A DNA stretch of 64,000 nt from Thiobacillus sp. (GTDB lineage: Bacteria > Pseudomonadota > Gammaproteobacteria > Burkholderiales > Thiobacillaceae), in assembly GCA_024708885.1 (NCBI GenBank), contig JANJXT010000011.1, forward strand, positions 1-64,000, in the 5' to 3' direction. Made by a program: the position numbers and the translations under genes. This document shows positions 18,093 through 28,271 of this stretch, piece by piece (within the stretch, counting starts at the first letter, position 1; every line of letters starts with the position of its first letter). The notes beneath the pieces were generated by a model, which saw only the letters and a list, made by a program, of their open reading frames with translations, ran no database searches and was not told the DNA's origin.

Positions 18093-18878
18093 TTAACGCC
18101 GCAGCATCACTTCCAGAACGAACTGGGTGCCGAGGTAGGCGAGCAGCAGCAGGGTGAAGCCGGTGATGGTCCACACCAGCGCGGTGCGCCCGCGCCATCC
18201 GCGGTAATATCGTCCCAGCAGCAGGCCGCCGAACACCAGCCACGAGAGGATGCCGAACACGACCTTGTGGGTGAATTGCAGGGCCGTACCGAACAGCTCC
18301 TCCGAGAAGAACACACCGCTGAACAGCGCCAGGGTCAGCAGCGCAAAACCGACGCCGATGGTGCGAAACAGCATGGCTTCCAGCGTCAGCAGCGGCGGCG
18401 CCCCGTCCTGCAGCAGGCTGCCACGATGCAGCCGTTTTTCCAGCACCGTCATCAGCACCGCGTGCAGGGCCGCCACCGCCAGCAGGGCGTAGGCGAGAAA
18501 CGCCACCACCAGATGCGCGCGCAACGCAATCGCCTCCGAGTTCGGAATCGCATGGCTGGCGCTGAACAGCATCATGCCCGGCACGGCGACCGCGGCAAGC
18601 CCGCTCACCCACGCCTGCGCCCGCACCAGCGGCGTACCCCGGCTGGAGAGCCAATACACCACCGCGGCGAGCCAGACCACCGTCGACAGCGAACTGCCGA
18701 AACCGAGGCGAATATTGCCCTCGCCCAGCACCGCGTGCGCGTTGAGCACGCCGTGCCCCAGCAGCGCCAGCGGCAGCAGCCGGCGCACCCAGCGGTCGGC
18801 TGGCGCGTGCCGCAAGCGCCACGCGATCCAGGCATACAGCGCGCTTGTGCACAGGGTGAGCGGCAACAGCGGGGACAT
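18093..18878 (-). CDS. CcsA-like cytochrome c assembly membrane protein (YpjD type)
   Basis: 261-residue inner-membrane protein with about eight hydrophobic segments. The conserved region around GVFFSEELFGTALQFTHKVVFGILSWLVFGGLLLGRYYRGWRG, with its WxxxG and His, matches the CcsA/CcmC (cytochrome c assembly) domain and in particular the YpjD/CorE subgroup usually found beside ffh. The gene here is indeed divergent from ffh. A role in heme handling or metal efflux is known only for some relatives; the specific function is not established. Confidence 0.82.
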   Translation of the reverse strand: MSPLLPLTLCTSALYAWIAWRLRHAPADRWVRRLLPLALLGHGVLNAHAVLGEGNIRLGFGSSLSTVVWLAAVVYWLSSRGTPLVRAQAWVSGLAAVAVPGMMLFSASHAIPNSEAIALRAHLVVAFLAYALLAVAALHAVLMTVLEKRLHRGSLLQDGAPPLLTLEAMLFRTIGVGFALLTLALFSGVFFSEELFGTALQFTHKVVFGILSWLVFGGLLLGRYYRGWRGRTALVWTITGFTLLLLAYLGTQFVLEVMLRR

Positions 18879-18882
18879 TCGT

Positions 18883-18908
18883 TAAAATAGCCTGTCTGTT
18901 CAAGACAG
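18883..18908 (+). promoter_or_regulatory. candidate ffh promoter with dyad
   Basis: Between the divergent ccsA-like gene and ffh lies TAAAAT (18883-18888), a plausible -10 box, followed directly by the perfect dyad CTGTCT-gttca-AGACAG (18892-18908). The dyad would fall near the transcription start and could be an operator or a 5' hairpin. No convincing -35 box is visible. Confidence 0.35.
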
Positions 18909-18947
18909 CCCATTATCCACGCCCCCCGCGGCGACAACAAGGAAACC

Positions 18948-20291
<1,344 letters not shown>

Positions 20292-20354
20292 ACGCACCCG
20301 GCAGGGTCCCGGCCGTACGTGCAGACTCGTGCTGGCCAAGCTTGCGGATTCAGG

Positions 20355-20360
20355 TATAAT
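20355..20360 (+). promoter_or_regulatory. -10 box of the rpsP-rimM-trmD-rplS operon
   Basis: A perfect TATAAT at 20355-20360, 35 bp before the rpsP start codon and after the ffh stop, in an otherwise GC-rich gap. The matching -35 region is weak. Confidence 0.5.
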
Positions 20361-20394
20361 TCGCGGTTTTCTCCGTTTGCCGGCAGGTATTCCC

Positions 20395-20646
20395 ATGGTC
20401 GTTATTCGTCTTTCCCGCGGTGGTTCCAAGAACCGCCCGTTCTACAACGTAGTGGTGGCGGACTCCCGTTGCCGCCGTGATGGCCGCTTCATCGAGCGCG
20501 TCGGCTTCTACAACCCGGTCGCAGCCGAAGGCGCCGAGGGCGTGCGCCTGGACCAGGAGCGCATCAGCTACTGGACCGGCAACGGCGCACAGCTGTCCGA
20601 CACCGTCGCCCGCCTGGTCAAGCTGAACAAGGCCGCCGCTGCCTGA
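20395..20646 (+). CDS. rpsP: 30S ribosomal protein S16
   Basis: 83-residue bS16, with the signature [25 protein letters not shown] and [10 protein letters not shown] chose the ATG of [10 protein letters not shown]; an earlier in-frame ATG would add 22 residues not found in the family. First gene of the S16-RimM-TrmD-L19 operon. Confidence 0.97.
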   Translation: MVVIRLSRGGSKNRPFYNVVVADSRCRRDGRFIERVGFYNPVAAEGAEGVRLDQERISYWTGNGAQLSDTVARLVKLNKAAAA

Positions 20647-20647
20647 C

Positions 20648-21154
20648 TTGGCTGACGCCGCCGACCGGGTCGTGATGGGGCGCATCGCCGCCCCGTTCGG
20701 CGTCAAGGGCTGGGTCAAGGTCCAGCCCTACAGCGAGGACCCGGACGCGCTGATGGATTTCGAATCCTGGTGCGTCGGCCGCGGCGCGCAACAGGTGCAG
20801 TACACCGTCGAAGCCATCCAGGACCACGGCAACGCGCTGGTCGCCAAGCTGGCCGGCATCGACGACCGCGACGCGGCGTACGCCCTGCGTGGGCAGGAAA
20901 TATCGGTGGCGCGCAGCGACCTGCCGCCGCCGGAAGAGAACGAGTTTTACTGGTCCGATCTCGTCGGGCTCGCCGCGGTCAACCGCGACGGGATCGAACT
21001 GGGCACGGTGACGAGCCTCCTGGAAACCGGTGCGCACGACGTGCTGGTGGTGCAGGGCAAGCGGGAACACCTGATCCCCTTCGTCGCGGCCTTCGTTGGC
21101 AGGGTCGACCTGGCCGGCGGCACGATCGAGGTGGACTGGGGCGAAGACTGGTGA
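20648..21154 (+). CDS. rimM: ribosome maturation factor RimM
   Basis: 168-residue factor for 30S assembly that works at the S19/head region. The N-terminal RimM barrel (about 8-92, [21 protein letters not shown]) is followed by a PRC-barrel (about 98-165, [20 protein letters not shown] and LIPFVAAFV). The start is a TTG one base after the rpsP stop. Its TGA overlaps the trmD ATG by one base. Both point to tight coupling with its operon partners. Confidence 0.96.
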   Translation: MADAADRVVMGRIAAPFGVKGWVKVQPYSEDPDALMDFESWCVGRGAQQVQYTVEAIQDHGNALVAKLAGIDDRDAAYALRGQEISVARSDLPPPEENEFYWSDLVGLAAVNRDGIELGTVTSLLETGAHDVLVVQGKREHLIPFVAAFVGRVDLAGGTIEVDWGEDW

Positions 21155-21858
21155 TGCGCTTCGATGCGGTCACGCTCTTCCCCGAGATGTTCGATGCCGT
21201 ACTGGATTACGGCATCACGCGGCGGGCGCTGGACCGCGGGCTGTACCGCTTCCGCGCGTGGAACCCGCGCGATTTCACCGACGATGCGCATCGCACGGTG
21301 GACGACCGGCCCTACGGCGGCGGCCCCGGGATGCTGATGCTGGCCGAGCCGCTGGATCGCACGCTGAACGCGGTAGAGCAGGATCTCGCCGCCGGGAATT
21401 TGACGCCGTGGGTGCTGCATTTTTCGCCGCGCGGCCGCCCGCTGACGCACGAGCGGGTCATGGAATTGAAGGACATGCGTGCGCTGGTGCTGCTGTGCGG
21501 GCGCTACGAAGGCATCGACGAGCGCCTGCTGCAGCGTCGCGTCGACGAGGAAATTTCGCTCGGCGACTTCGTGCTCTCGGGCGGCGAACTGCCGGCACTG
21601 GCGCTGATGGATGCGATCATCCGGCAGCTGCCGGGGGCGCTGAACGATGCCGAATCGGCGGCGCAGGATTCGTTCAGCGACGGTCTGCTCGACTGCCCGC
21701 ACTACACCCGGCCCGAAACCTGGCAGGGCATGGCGGTGCCGGAGGTGCTGACCAGCGGCAACCACGCCGCGATCGCAAGATGGCGGCGCGAGGAAAGCCT
21801 GCGGCTCACCGCCAGCCTGCGGCCCGACCTGCTGCAGGCGGCGCAGAAAAAGATTTGA
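21154..21858 (+). CDS. trmD: tRNA (guanine37-N1)-methyltransferase
   Basis: SPOUT methyltransferase that makes m1G37 and so prevents frameshifting. It is 234 residues. The N-terminal [20 protein letters not shown] and GGGPGMLM are diagnostic. The SAM-binding trefoil knot is visible in [14 protein letters not shown] and [13 protein letters not shown] (catalytic Asp). The start ATG shares its A with the rimM stop. Confidence 0.97.
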   Translation: MRFDAVTLFPEMFDAVLDYGITRRALDRGLYRFRAWNPRDFTDDAHRTVDDRPYGGGPGMLMLAEPLDRTLNAVEQDLAAGNLTPWVLHFSPRGRPLTHERVMELKDMRALVLLCGRYEGIDERLLQRRVDEEISLGDFVLSGGELPALALMDAIIRQLPGALNDAESAAQDSFSDGLLDCPHYTRPETWQGMAVPEVLTSGNHAAIARWRREESLRLTASLRPDLLQAAQKKI

Positions 21859-21982
21859 CCGGCTTGCCCTGGCAAACCGGAAATGAGCGGCCCCGGCCCT
21901 TGACGGGCCACGGGCCAATTTGAAACGGCGTGACGTCCCTCCACGTGGAGGCACCTCTCCCGCCTGGATGTAAGGAAGCATC

Positions 21983-22366
21983 ATGAACATCATCGAGCAA
22001 CTCGAGAAGGAAGAAATCGCCCGTCTGGGCAAGACCGTGCCCGACTTCGCCCCCGGCGACACCGTCATCGTCCAGGTGAAGGTGAAGGAAGGCAACCGCG
22101 AGCGTCTGCAGGCCTACGAAGGCGTGGTCATCGCCAAACGCAACCGCGGTCTGAACTCCGGCTTCACCGTGCGCAAGATCTCCGCCGGCGAAGGCGTGGA
22201 ACGTACCTTCCAGACCTATTCGCCGCTGGTCGCCAGCATTGAAGTGAAGCGCCGCGGCGACGTGCGTCGCGCCAAGCTGTACTACCTGCGCCAGCGCTCC
22301 GGCAAGTCCGCGCGCATCAAGGAAAAGCTGCCCGCACGCAAGGCCGCTGCCAAGGCCGCCGAGTAA
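21983..22366 (+). CDS. rplS: 50S ribosomal protein L19
   Basis: 127-residue bL19, with [40 protein letters not shown] and the C-terminal [20 protein letters not shown] signature. Last gene of the operon, separated from trmD by a 124-bp leader with G/C-rich hairpins. A strong terminator follows 25 bp after the stop. Confidence 0.97.
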   Translation: MNIIEQLEKEEIARLGKTVPDFAPGDTVIVQVKVKEGNRERLQAYEGVVIAKRNRGLNSGFTVRKISAGEGVERTFQTYSPLVASIEVKRRGDVRRAKLYYLRQRSGKSARIKEKLPARKAAAKAAE

Positions 22367-22391
22367 ACGGCCTTCCCGCCGCACGACGAGA

Positions 22392-22419
22392 CGCCCGCGC
22401 CAGGCGGGCGTTTTCGTTT
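22392..22419 (+). terminator. Rho-independent terminator after rplS
   Basis: Stem CGCCCGC / GCGGGCG (22392-22398 and 22404-22410) with loop GCCAG, followed by TTTTCGTTT. It closes the rpsP-rimM-trmD-rplS operon. Confidence 0.85.
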
Positions 22420-22517
22420 CATCCGCCCGGCCGCATTTGACGCCGGCGCGCGGCTCGTCAATCATTGGCATGCGTCGCGGCACCGGCGCACTCACGACAC
22501 CAAGGAGATAGGCCCGC

Positions 22518-23867
22518 ATGCAAACGAAAATCCTGCTCGACGAATCCGAGATTCCGACCCACTGGTACAACGTCGTCGCCGACATGCCCAACCCGCCGGC
22601 TCCGCCCCTGGGTCCGGACGGCAAGCCGATCGGCCCCGAGGCGCTGACGCCGATCTTCCCGATGAGCCTGATCGAGCAGGAAGTCTCGTCCGAACGCTGG
22701 ATCGCGATTCCCGAGAAAGTGCGCGAGATCTACCAGCTGTGGCGGCCCTCGCCGCTCTACCGCGCGCATCGCCTGGAAGCCGCGCTCGGCACGCCAGCGA
22801 AGATCTACTACAAGTACGAAGGCGTCTCGCCGGCCGGCTCGCACAAGGTCAACACCTCGGTGGCGCAGGCGTATTACAACGCCGAAGCCGGCATCAAGCG
22901 CATCGCCACCGAAACCGGCGCCGGCCAGTGGGGGTGTTCCATCGCCCTGGCCGGACAGATGTTCGGGCTCGAGGTGCGCGTGTACATGGTCAAGGTCAGC
23001 TACGGCCAGAAGCCCTACCGCCGCTCGATGATGCAGACCTGGGGCGCCGAGGTGTTCGCCAGCCCTTCCATGGAAACCCACGCCGGGCGCGCGGCACTCG
23101 AGGCCGATCCCGACAATCCCGGCTCGCTCGGCCTGGCGATCTCGGAAGCGGTGGAGGACGCCGCCAGCCACGCCGACACCAATTACGCGCTCGGCTCGGT
23201 GTTGAACCACGTGCTGCTGCACCAGACCGTGATCGGTCTGGAAGCGAAGAAACAGTTCGAGAAAATCGGCGCCTATCCCGACATGGTGTTTGCCCCCTGC
23301 GGCGGCGGCTCGAACTTCGGCGGCGCTGCCTTCCCCTTCTTCGCCGACAAGGCGGCGGGCAAGAACGTGCGCCTGGTCGCGGTCGAGCCGGCGTCGTGCC
23401 CGACACTGACGCGCGGTCACTATGCCTACGATTTCGGCGACACGGCCAAGCTCACGCCGATGATGCTGATGTACACCCTCGGTCACGACTTCATGCCGCC
23501 CAGCATCCACGCCGGCGGCCTGCGCTACCACGGCGATTCCGCGCTGGTGTCGCAGCTCTACCACGAGAAACTGATCGAGGCGATCGCGGTGCCGCAGCTC
23601 GCCACCTTCCAGGCCGGCGTCACCTTTGCGCGCGCCGAGGGCATCGTCCCCGCACCGGAATCGAACCACGCCATCGCCGCGTGCATCGACGAGGCGCTGC
23701 GCTGCAAGGAAAGCGGCGAAGCGAAGACGCTGTTCTTCAACCTGTCCGGCCACGGCCATTTCGACATGGCCGCCTACGACAGCTACTTCAGCGGCAAGCT
23801 GGAGGACTTCGTCTATCCCGAGGAAGCCATCCGCGCAGCGCTGGAGCGGCTGCCGAAAGTCGGCTGA
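22518..23867 (+). CDS. TrpB2-type tryptophan synthase beta-like PLP enzyme
   Basis: 449 residues, close to the TrpB2 subgroup and longer than classical TrpB (about 400). The PLP Lys lies in [22 protein letters not shown] (SHKxN). The family motif ETGAGQWG follows, and the phosphate loop is CGGGSNFGG. TrpB2 proteins convert indole and serine to tryptophan without an adjacent alpha subunit, and no trpA is nearby. Whether it works in tryptophan synthesis, indole salvage or on another substrate cannot be told from the sequence. Confidence 0.9.
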   Translation: MQTKILLDESEIPTHWYNVVADMPNPPAPPLGPDGKPIGPEALTPIFPMSLIEQEVSSERWIAIPEKVREIYQLWRPSPLYRAHRLEAALGTPAKIYYKYEGVSPAGSHKVNTSVAQAYYNAEAGIKRIATETGAGQWGCSIALAGQMFGLEVRVYMVKVSYGQKPYRRSMMQTWGAEVFASPSMETHAGRAALEADPDNPGSLGLAISEAVEDAASHADTNYALGSVLNHVLLHQTVIGLEAKKQFEKIGAYPDMVFAPCGGGSNFGGAAFPFFADKAAGKNVRLVAVEPASCPTLTRGHYAYDFGDTAKLTPMMLMYTLGHDFMPPSIHAGGLRYHGDSALVSQLYHEKLIEAIAVPQLATFQAGVTFARAEGIVPAPESNHAIAACIDEALRCKESGEAKTLFFNLSGHGHFDMAAYDSYFSGKLEDFVYPEEAIRAALERLPKVG

Positions 23868-23873
23868 AGCGCC

Positions 23874-24389
23874 GTGGCCTCCCACTACGACGCCATTCTC
23901 GCGGCACCACCGTGCCGCCTCGGCGCCCGCTTCAGCGGCGAGGCGCTCACCGAGCTCGACTTCCTGCCGGCGGACACGCCCGTGTCCCGCCGGCTGGACA
24001 GCCGCGCGCGTGCGCTCGCGCGTGAACTCGACGCCTACTGGCGGGATCCCGCGCACATTTTCGATCTCCTGTACACGCCGGCCGGCACTCCGTTCCAGCA
24101 GCGCGTCTGGCAGGCACTGTTGCGCATTCCGCCCGGTCACCCCACCACCTACGGCGCCATCGCCCGCGCACTCGCCACCGCGCCGCGCGCGGTTGGCCAG
24201 GCGTGTGCCGCCAACCCGGTGCCGATCGTCATTCCCTGTCATCGCGTGCTCGCGGCGAATGGCGCGCTTGGCGGCTTCATGCACGCGTCGAGCGGCGCGC
24301 CGCTGGAGGTCAAGACCTGGCTGCTGGCGCACGAACGGCAGGCGGCCGCGTCCGGCGCCGCCGCGGCGCACCGTGCCCGAAGCCGCTGA
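23874..24389 (+). CDS. ogt: methylated-DNA--protein-cysteine S-methyltransferase
   Basis: 171-residue suicidal DNA repair protein that removes methyl groups from O6-methylguanine. The active-site motif IPCHRV is intact, preceded by the helix-turn-helix GHPTTYGAIARALATAPRAVGQACAANP and followed by GALGGF. The start is a GTG, 6 bp after the TrpB2-like stop. The 3' end overlaps the next gene, xerD, by 17 bp. Confidence 0.92.
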   Translation: MASHYDAILAAPPCRLGARFSGEALTELDFLPADTPVSRRLDSRARALARELDAYWRDPAHIFDLLYTPAGTPFQQRVWQALLRIPPGHPTTYGAIARALATAPRAVGQACAANPVPIVIPCHRVLAANGALGGFMHASSGAPLEVKTWLLAHERQAAASGAAAAHRARSR

Positions 24390-25275
24390 CGACGCGCTGA
24401 TCGATCGCTTCTGCGACCACCTGTGGCTGGAAGACGGTCTGGGCGAACTCACGCTCGCCGCGTACCGGCGCGACCTCAGGAGCTTTGCCGCATGGCTCGC
24501 CCAGGCGCGCGGCCGGACGCTCGCCGCGGCCGCGGCCGGCGACGTCGAAGCCTGGCTCGCACACCGCTTCGCGCAACAGGCACGGCCGCGCAGCGCGGCG
24601 CGCTACACCTCGACCCTGAAACGCTTCTATCGCCATCTGCTGCGCGAGCACCTCGTCGCCACCGACCCCACACTCAACCTCGACAGCCCCAAGCTGCCGC
24701 GCGCACTGCCGAAGACACTGAGCGAAGCCGACGTCGAGCGCCTGCTGGGCGCGTGCACGGACGAGGACGACGCCAGCCTGCGCGACCGCGCCATGCTGGA
24801 AACGCTGTACGCCACGGGGCTTCGCGTATCGGAACTGGTGGGGCTGAAGCTTGCCGCGCTCAAGCTCGACGACGGCGTGCTGCGCGTCACCGGCAAGGGC
24901 AGCAAGGACCGCCTGGTGCCGCTGGGCGAGGAAGCGGTGGCCTGGCTGCGCCGCTACCTTGCCAACGCACGCGCCGGCTTGCTGGGGCGCCATCTGTCCG
25001 ACGCGGTGTTCGTCACCGCGCGCGGCGGCGCCATGACGCGGCAGGCGTTCTGGTATCTCATCAAGCGCCGCGCGCACGCCGCCGGCATCGAGCGCACGCT
25101 CTCGCCGCACACCCTGCGCCACGCCTTCGCCACCCATCTGCTGAACCACGGCGCCGACCTGCGCGTGGTGCAGATGCTGCTTGGCCACAGCGACATTTCC
25201 ACCACGCAGATCTACACCCACGTCGCGCGCGAGCGCCTGAAGCAGTTGCACGCGCAGCATCATCCGCGCGGCTGA
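24373..25275 (+). CDS. xerD: tyrosine recombinase XerD
   Basis: 300-residue site-specific recombinase that resolves chromosome dimers at dif with XerC. The N-terminal SAM-like domain (about 5-90) starts IDRFCDHLWLEDGLGELTLAAYRRDL. The catalytic domain has Arg in YATGLRVSELVGL, HTLRHAFATHLL (HxxR), LLGHSDISTTQIYTHV (His and nucleophile Tyr). The start is a GTG inside the end of ogt; the reading frame is open far upstream, but only this start gives family length. Confidence 0.93.
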   Translation: MPEAADDALIDRFCDHLWLEDGLGELTLAAYRRDLRSFAAWLAQARGRTLAAAAAGDVEAWLAHRFAQQARPRSAARYTSTLKRFYRHLLREHLVATDPTLNLDSPKLPRALPKTLSEADVERLLGACTDEDDASLRDRAMLETLYATGLRVSELVGLKLAALKLDDGVLRVTGKGSKDRLVPLGEEAVAWLRRYLANARAGLLGRHLSDAVFVTARGGAMTRQAFWYLIKRRAHAAGIERTLSPHTLRHAFATHLLNHGADLRVVQMLLGHSDISTTQIYTHVARERLKQLHAQHHPRG

Positions 25276-26292
25276 TCAGCCTGGGTGAGGCAGGCGCTCC
25301 ATCAGATAGCACAGGCAGTCCTGGCGAATGACGCGCTCGTCGCGCGTCAGCATCGCCGGCATCAGGCGTTTTTTCAGGGCGATGCCGCCGCCGCGGTAAT
25401 CGAACACCTGCGCGCCGACGTCGGTGCCGGTCTCGTCGCTCACCTGCAACGTGACGCCGCTGCCGGGCCGCACCCGGCCGAGCAGCTCGCCGTGTCCCAA
25501 TTCGCGGAAATTGTAATGGTCGAGCTCGGGCAGGAAATCGATGTCGGCGTCCGGCGCACCAAAGCCGAAGCTGGCCGTCTCCGGCACCTTGACCGTGGCG
25601 ACCGTGTGAAACAGGTCGATGTCCTGCGGCGCCACCGCGTGCAGCGGGAACTCCGCAAGATGCAGGCAGGCCTCGACGAAATCGGCGGCATGTTCGACGC
25701 TGCCCGGAGCGCCCGGCTTGCCGCACTCCACCGTGACCGCCGGGCAGATTTCGGCAAACGCGGCCGACTGCACCCCGAGCGGGCGCACAAAATGCACAAC
25801 GATGCGCGAGAACAGCGTCGCCAGATGCAGGAAATCCGGCTCCAGGCGATTGACGCAGGCGTAGTGCGGGTTGAGGCCGGTGTTGTTGTGGATGTCGACG
25901 CTGGCGAACACGCCGCGCGCGCGCATGGCATCGACCACCTGTTGCATCAGCCCCGCCTCCACGGCATGCGCCGCCTCGCCGCCGGGCCACACGCGGTTGT
26001 AGTCGGGCTGTCCGTCCAGCCGCCGCAGCCCGGCACGCGCCGCGGCGACGTTGCCGACGAACAGGGACAGCGCGCGCGGCAGTTCGCTGCCGGCCCATTT
26101 TTTCAGCACCGCCCGGGCGGCGAGCCAGCCGGTGTCCTCGTTGCCGTGCAGCAGCACCGAGACGAAGAGCGGCGGCATGCGCCGTCCCGGCAGGTGGATG
26201 AGCGCAGGCCCCGGCAGGACTTCGTGCAGGCGCGCAGCCGGCAGGTCGAGGAGACCGGGCGGCAGCGCATCGAGTTGGGTCAGGGATTCCAT
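25276..26292 (-). CDS. AstE/aspartoacylase-family zinc hydrolase 1
   Basis: 338-residue M14-like deacylase/carboxypeptidase. The zinc site is seen in SVLLHGNEDTG (HxxE) and VDIHNNTGLNPHY (second His); ITVECG-type TVECGKPGAP holds the catalytic Glu. The C-terminal part (about 250-338) is a beta domain as in succinylglutamate desuccinylases. The true substrate is unknown; the family ranges over N-acyl amino acids and peptide tails. It overlaps the upstream GCS2-type ligase gene by 13 bp, so the two probably act together. Confidence 0.82.
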   Translation of the reverse strand: MESLTQLDALPPGLLDLPAARLHEVLPGPALIHLPGRRMPPLFVSVLLHGNEDTGWLAARAVLKKWAGSELPRALSLFVGNVAAARAGLRRLDGQPDYNRVWPGGEAAHAVEAGLMQQVVDAMRARGVFASVDIHNNTGLNPHYACVNRLEPDFLHLATLFSRIVVHFVRPLGVQSAAFAEICPAVTVECGKPGAPGSVEHAADFVEACLHLAEFPLHAVAPQDIDLFHTVATVKVPETASFGFGAPDADIDFLPELDHYNFRELGHGELLGRVRPGSGVTLQVSDETGTDVGAQVFDYRGGGIALKKRLMPAMLTRDERVIRQDCLCYLMERLPHPG

Positions 26293-27707
26293 TCGTGTAC
26301 CGGCGCGCCCGCGCGCTGGTTCTCCAGATAGTCGTCCATCATGCGGTGCAGGTCGCCTCCCACCCGCTCCAGCCGGCGCAGCTGCCATACCGCGCCGGTC
26401 TGCCCGCTGCGCACGCGGGTTTCCACCACGCCGAGATAGTGCTCGATCTCCGCGGTGGACAGCCCGAATTCGGACAAGCCGGCGCGTGCCAGCGGCAAGC
26501 CCTCGGCGAGCAGCAGGTCGCGCGCACGATGGCGCCGCCCGTCGAACCACACCAGCTCGGCGGCAAGGCCGTGACGCGCGGCGGCGTAGAAATTGGCGCG
26601 CGCCGCGTCGAACGGCAGCTCCGCCGCGACCGGCCGCTGCGCGAGCATGCGCACCAGGCCGAAATACAGGCCGGCGTTGGCGATCATGTCGAGCGCCGTC
26701 GGTCCCGCCGGCAGCACACGCTGCTCCAGGCGCAGATGCGGCTGGCCCGCCGCGTCGAAACCGACCAGCGGGCGCACCCAGCGCCAGATCGCACCGTTGT
26801 GCAGGCGCAAATGGGGGAAGCGCGCCGCATCCTCCATCTGCGGCATCGGCAGCAGCATCGGGTAATGCTCGAAATTTTCCTCGAAGATTTCCACCAGGCT
26901 GTCCGTCACGTACGCGCGGCCGAAGGTGACGCGGCGCACGCTCGGATCGGCAAGTCCCCTGTGTCCCCCCAGTTCCACAGCCTGTTCGAACAGCGGCACG
27001 CGCGTCTCGTGCCACAGGCGATGGCCGAACAGCAAGGGCGAGTTGGCCGCGGCGGCAAGCAGCGGCGCACAGCAGGCGAGCGAGGCATTGTAATAAGGCG
27101 CTGCCAGTGCGAACGGCACCTGCAGGTGCACCTGGAACGAGGTCGTGGCGGCCTCCAGCATGACGTCGTCGCGGCGCAGGCACAGCGCATCCTCACCGGC
27201 GATATCGATCTCGATGGGCGCGCCGCCACGCTGCTGCAGCACCTGCGCGTTGAGCACGTCGAAACGCTTCATCGCCGACATGTTGGCGAGATTGAGATCC
27301 GCATCGCGAATCGTCGGCAGCGTGCCGATCATCGCCAGCACCGTGTCCATGCCGTGCGCCACGTGCTGGCATTTGTCCCACGTGGCCAGCAACGACTCCT
27401 CGAGCGCCGCCAGCACCCCCGCATCCATGTCCACCGGCGGTGCGTTCAGTTCCACGTTGAAACGCGACAGCTCGGGCACCACCAGGGGATCGTCGAGCGC
27501 GCGCAGGTAGGCCTCGTTGACCGGGTTGGGGCGGCCAGCGTGATCGAGCAGCCAGGCCTCGAGCTCGAAACCCGCGACGAACGATCCCGCCGTGAAACCA
27601 CCCCGGTCGGCGAGCGCACGCAGCATCGCGGTTTCCTGTGCGAGGCGCGTCGCGCACGCCCGATGATCCGCTTCCGAAAAAGCGGTGCGCGCGATTTCCT
27701 GGCCCAT
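26280..27707 (-). CDS. GCS2-type glutamate--cysteine ligase-like enzyme
   Basis: 475-residue member of the carboxylate-amine ligase family (GCS2, related to YbdK and plant-type GshA). Motifs include FELEAWLLD (metal/ATP Glu), FNVELNAPPVDMD, the ANMSAMKRFDVLN block and SFQVHLQVP (His strand), with WRWVRPLVGFD. It may make gamma-glutamylcysteine or another amide bond. Lying between two AstE-like hydrolases and a macro-domain gene, it is not in a glutathione operon (no gshB nearby), which leaves the substrate open. Confidence 0.8.
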   Translation of the reverse strand: MGQEIARTAFSEADHRACATRLAQETAMLRALADRGGFTAGSFVAGFELEAWLLDHAGRPNPVNEAYLRALDDPLVVPELSRFNVELNAPPVDMDAGVLAALEESLLATWDKCQHVAHGMDTVLAMIGTLPTIRDADLNLANMSAMKRFDVLNAQVLQQRGGAPIEIDIAGEDALCLRRDDVMLEAATTSFQVHLQVPFALAAPYYNASLACCAPLLAAAANSPLLFGHRLWHETRVPLFEQAVELGGHRGLADPSVRRVTFGRAYVTDSLVEIFEENFEHYPMLLPMPQMEDAARFPHLRLHNGAIWRWVRPLVGFDAAGQPHLRLEQRVLPAGPTALDMIANAGLYFGLVRMLAQRPVAAELPFDAARANFYAAARHGLAAELVWFDGRRHRARDLLLAEGLPLARAGLSEFGLSTAEIEHYLGVVETRVRSGQTGAVWQLRRLERVGGDLHRMMDDYLENQRAGAPVHEWNP

Positions 27708-27713
27708 GGCCGA

Positions 27714-28202
27714 TCAGGCTGTTTCGGCCGCAGCCACCCCGGGATGGTAGGTCGCATAGACGTACACCGGCAGCGCAAGATCGCCCAGATGCTTTTCGAT
27801 CAGCGGCTGCACCGCGCTCCAGTCCATGCCGCCAACCCCGGTCGCCACGCGCGGCAACGCCAGACTTTGCACGCCTTCCGTCTCGACCCATTTGCGCAGG
27901 GCTTTCAATGCGTGGTTGACGTGCTCGACGGACGCGCGCCCCGGCTTGGCACCCTGCTCGTACGCCGCCTCCTGGGTGAACAGGGACACGACGCGTTTGC
28001 CATCGGCACCTGCCCATGCCCAGATGGTTCCGGCCTTCGGGTGGCTGGTCTGGCAATAATGCCGGAAGTCCTTGTACATCGCCGGCCAGTTCTCGCGCAA
28101 GGCCAGCGCCAAACCCTGTTTGTGATCGTCGTTCGGCGCGACGCCGTGGGCGATTGCGGCCGCCCGCGACAGGAGGATATCGCCGCTCACTTCATGCAAC
28201 AT
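27714..28202 (-). CDS. macro-domain protein
   Basis: 162-residue single macro domain. The start has VSGDILLSRAAAIAHGVAPND, matching the first strand and loop (GDI/L...ahcVn) that bind ADP-ribose. The C-terminal LALPRVATGVGGMDWSAVQPLI matches the second loop and the last conserved helix. Macro domains bind or hydrolyse ADP-ribose derivatives. The upstream 69 bp are AT-rich with a likely promoter. It lies 6 bp from the GCS2-type ligase in the same direction, hinting at a shared pathway (inference). Confidence 0.8.
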   Translation of the reverse strand: MLHEVSGDILLSRAAAIAHGVAPNDDHKQGLALALRENWPAMYKDFRHYCQTSHPKAGTIWAWAGADGKRVVSLFTQEAAYEQGAKPGRASVEHVNHALKALRKWVETEGVQSLALPRVATGVGGMDWSAVQPLIEKHLGDLALPVYVYATYHPGVAAAETA

Positions 28203-28271
28203 GGTTTTCCTTTCTCTCTGGTTGAAAACGATACTTCCTTATCTTTTTATAGACCCTGCAGGAAAAATCGC

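Noticed and set aside
24373-25275. A longer xerD starting inside the TrpB2-like gene
   Set aside because: The frame is open upstream, but the extra part is antisense-like low complexity and overlaps two recognised genes; the GTG start gives the normal XerD length.
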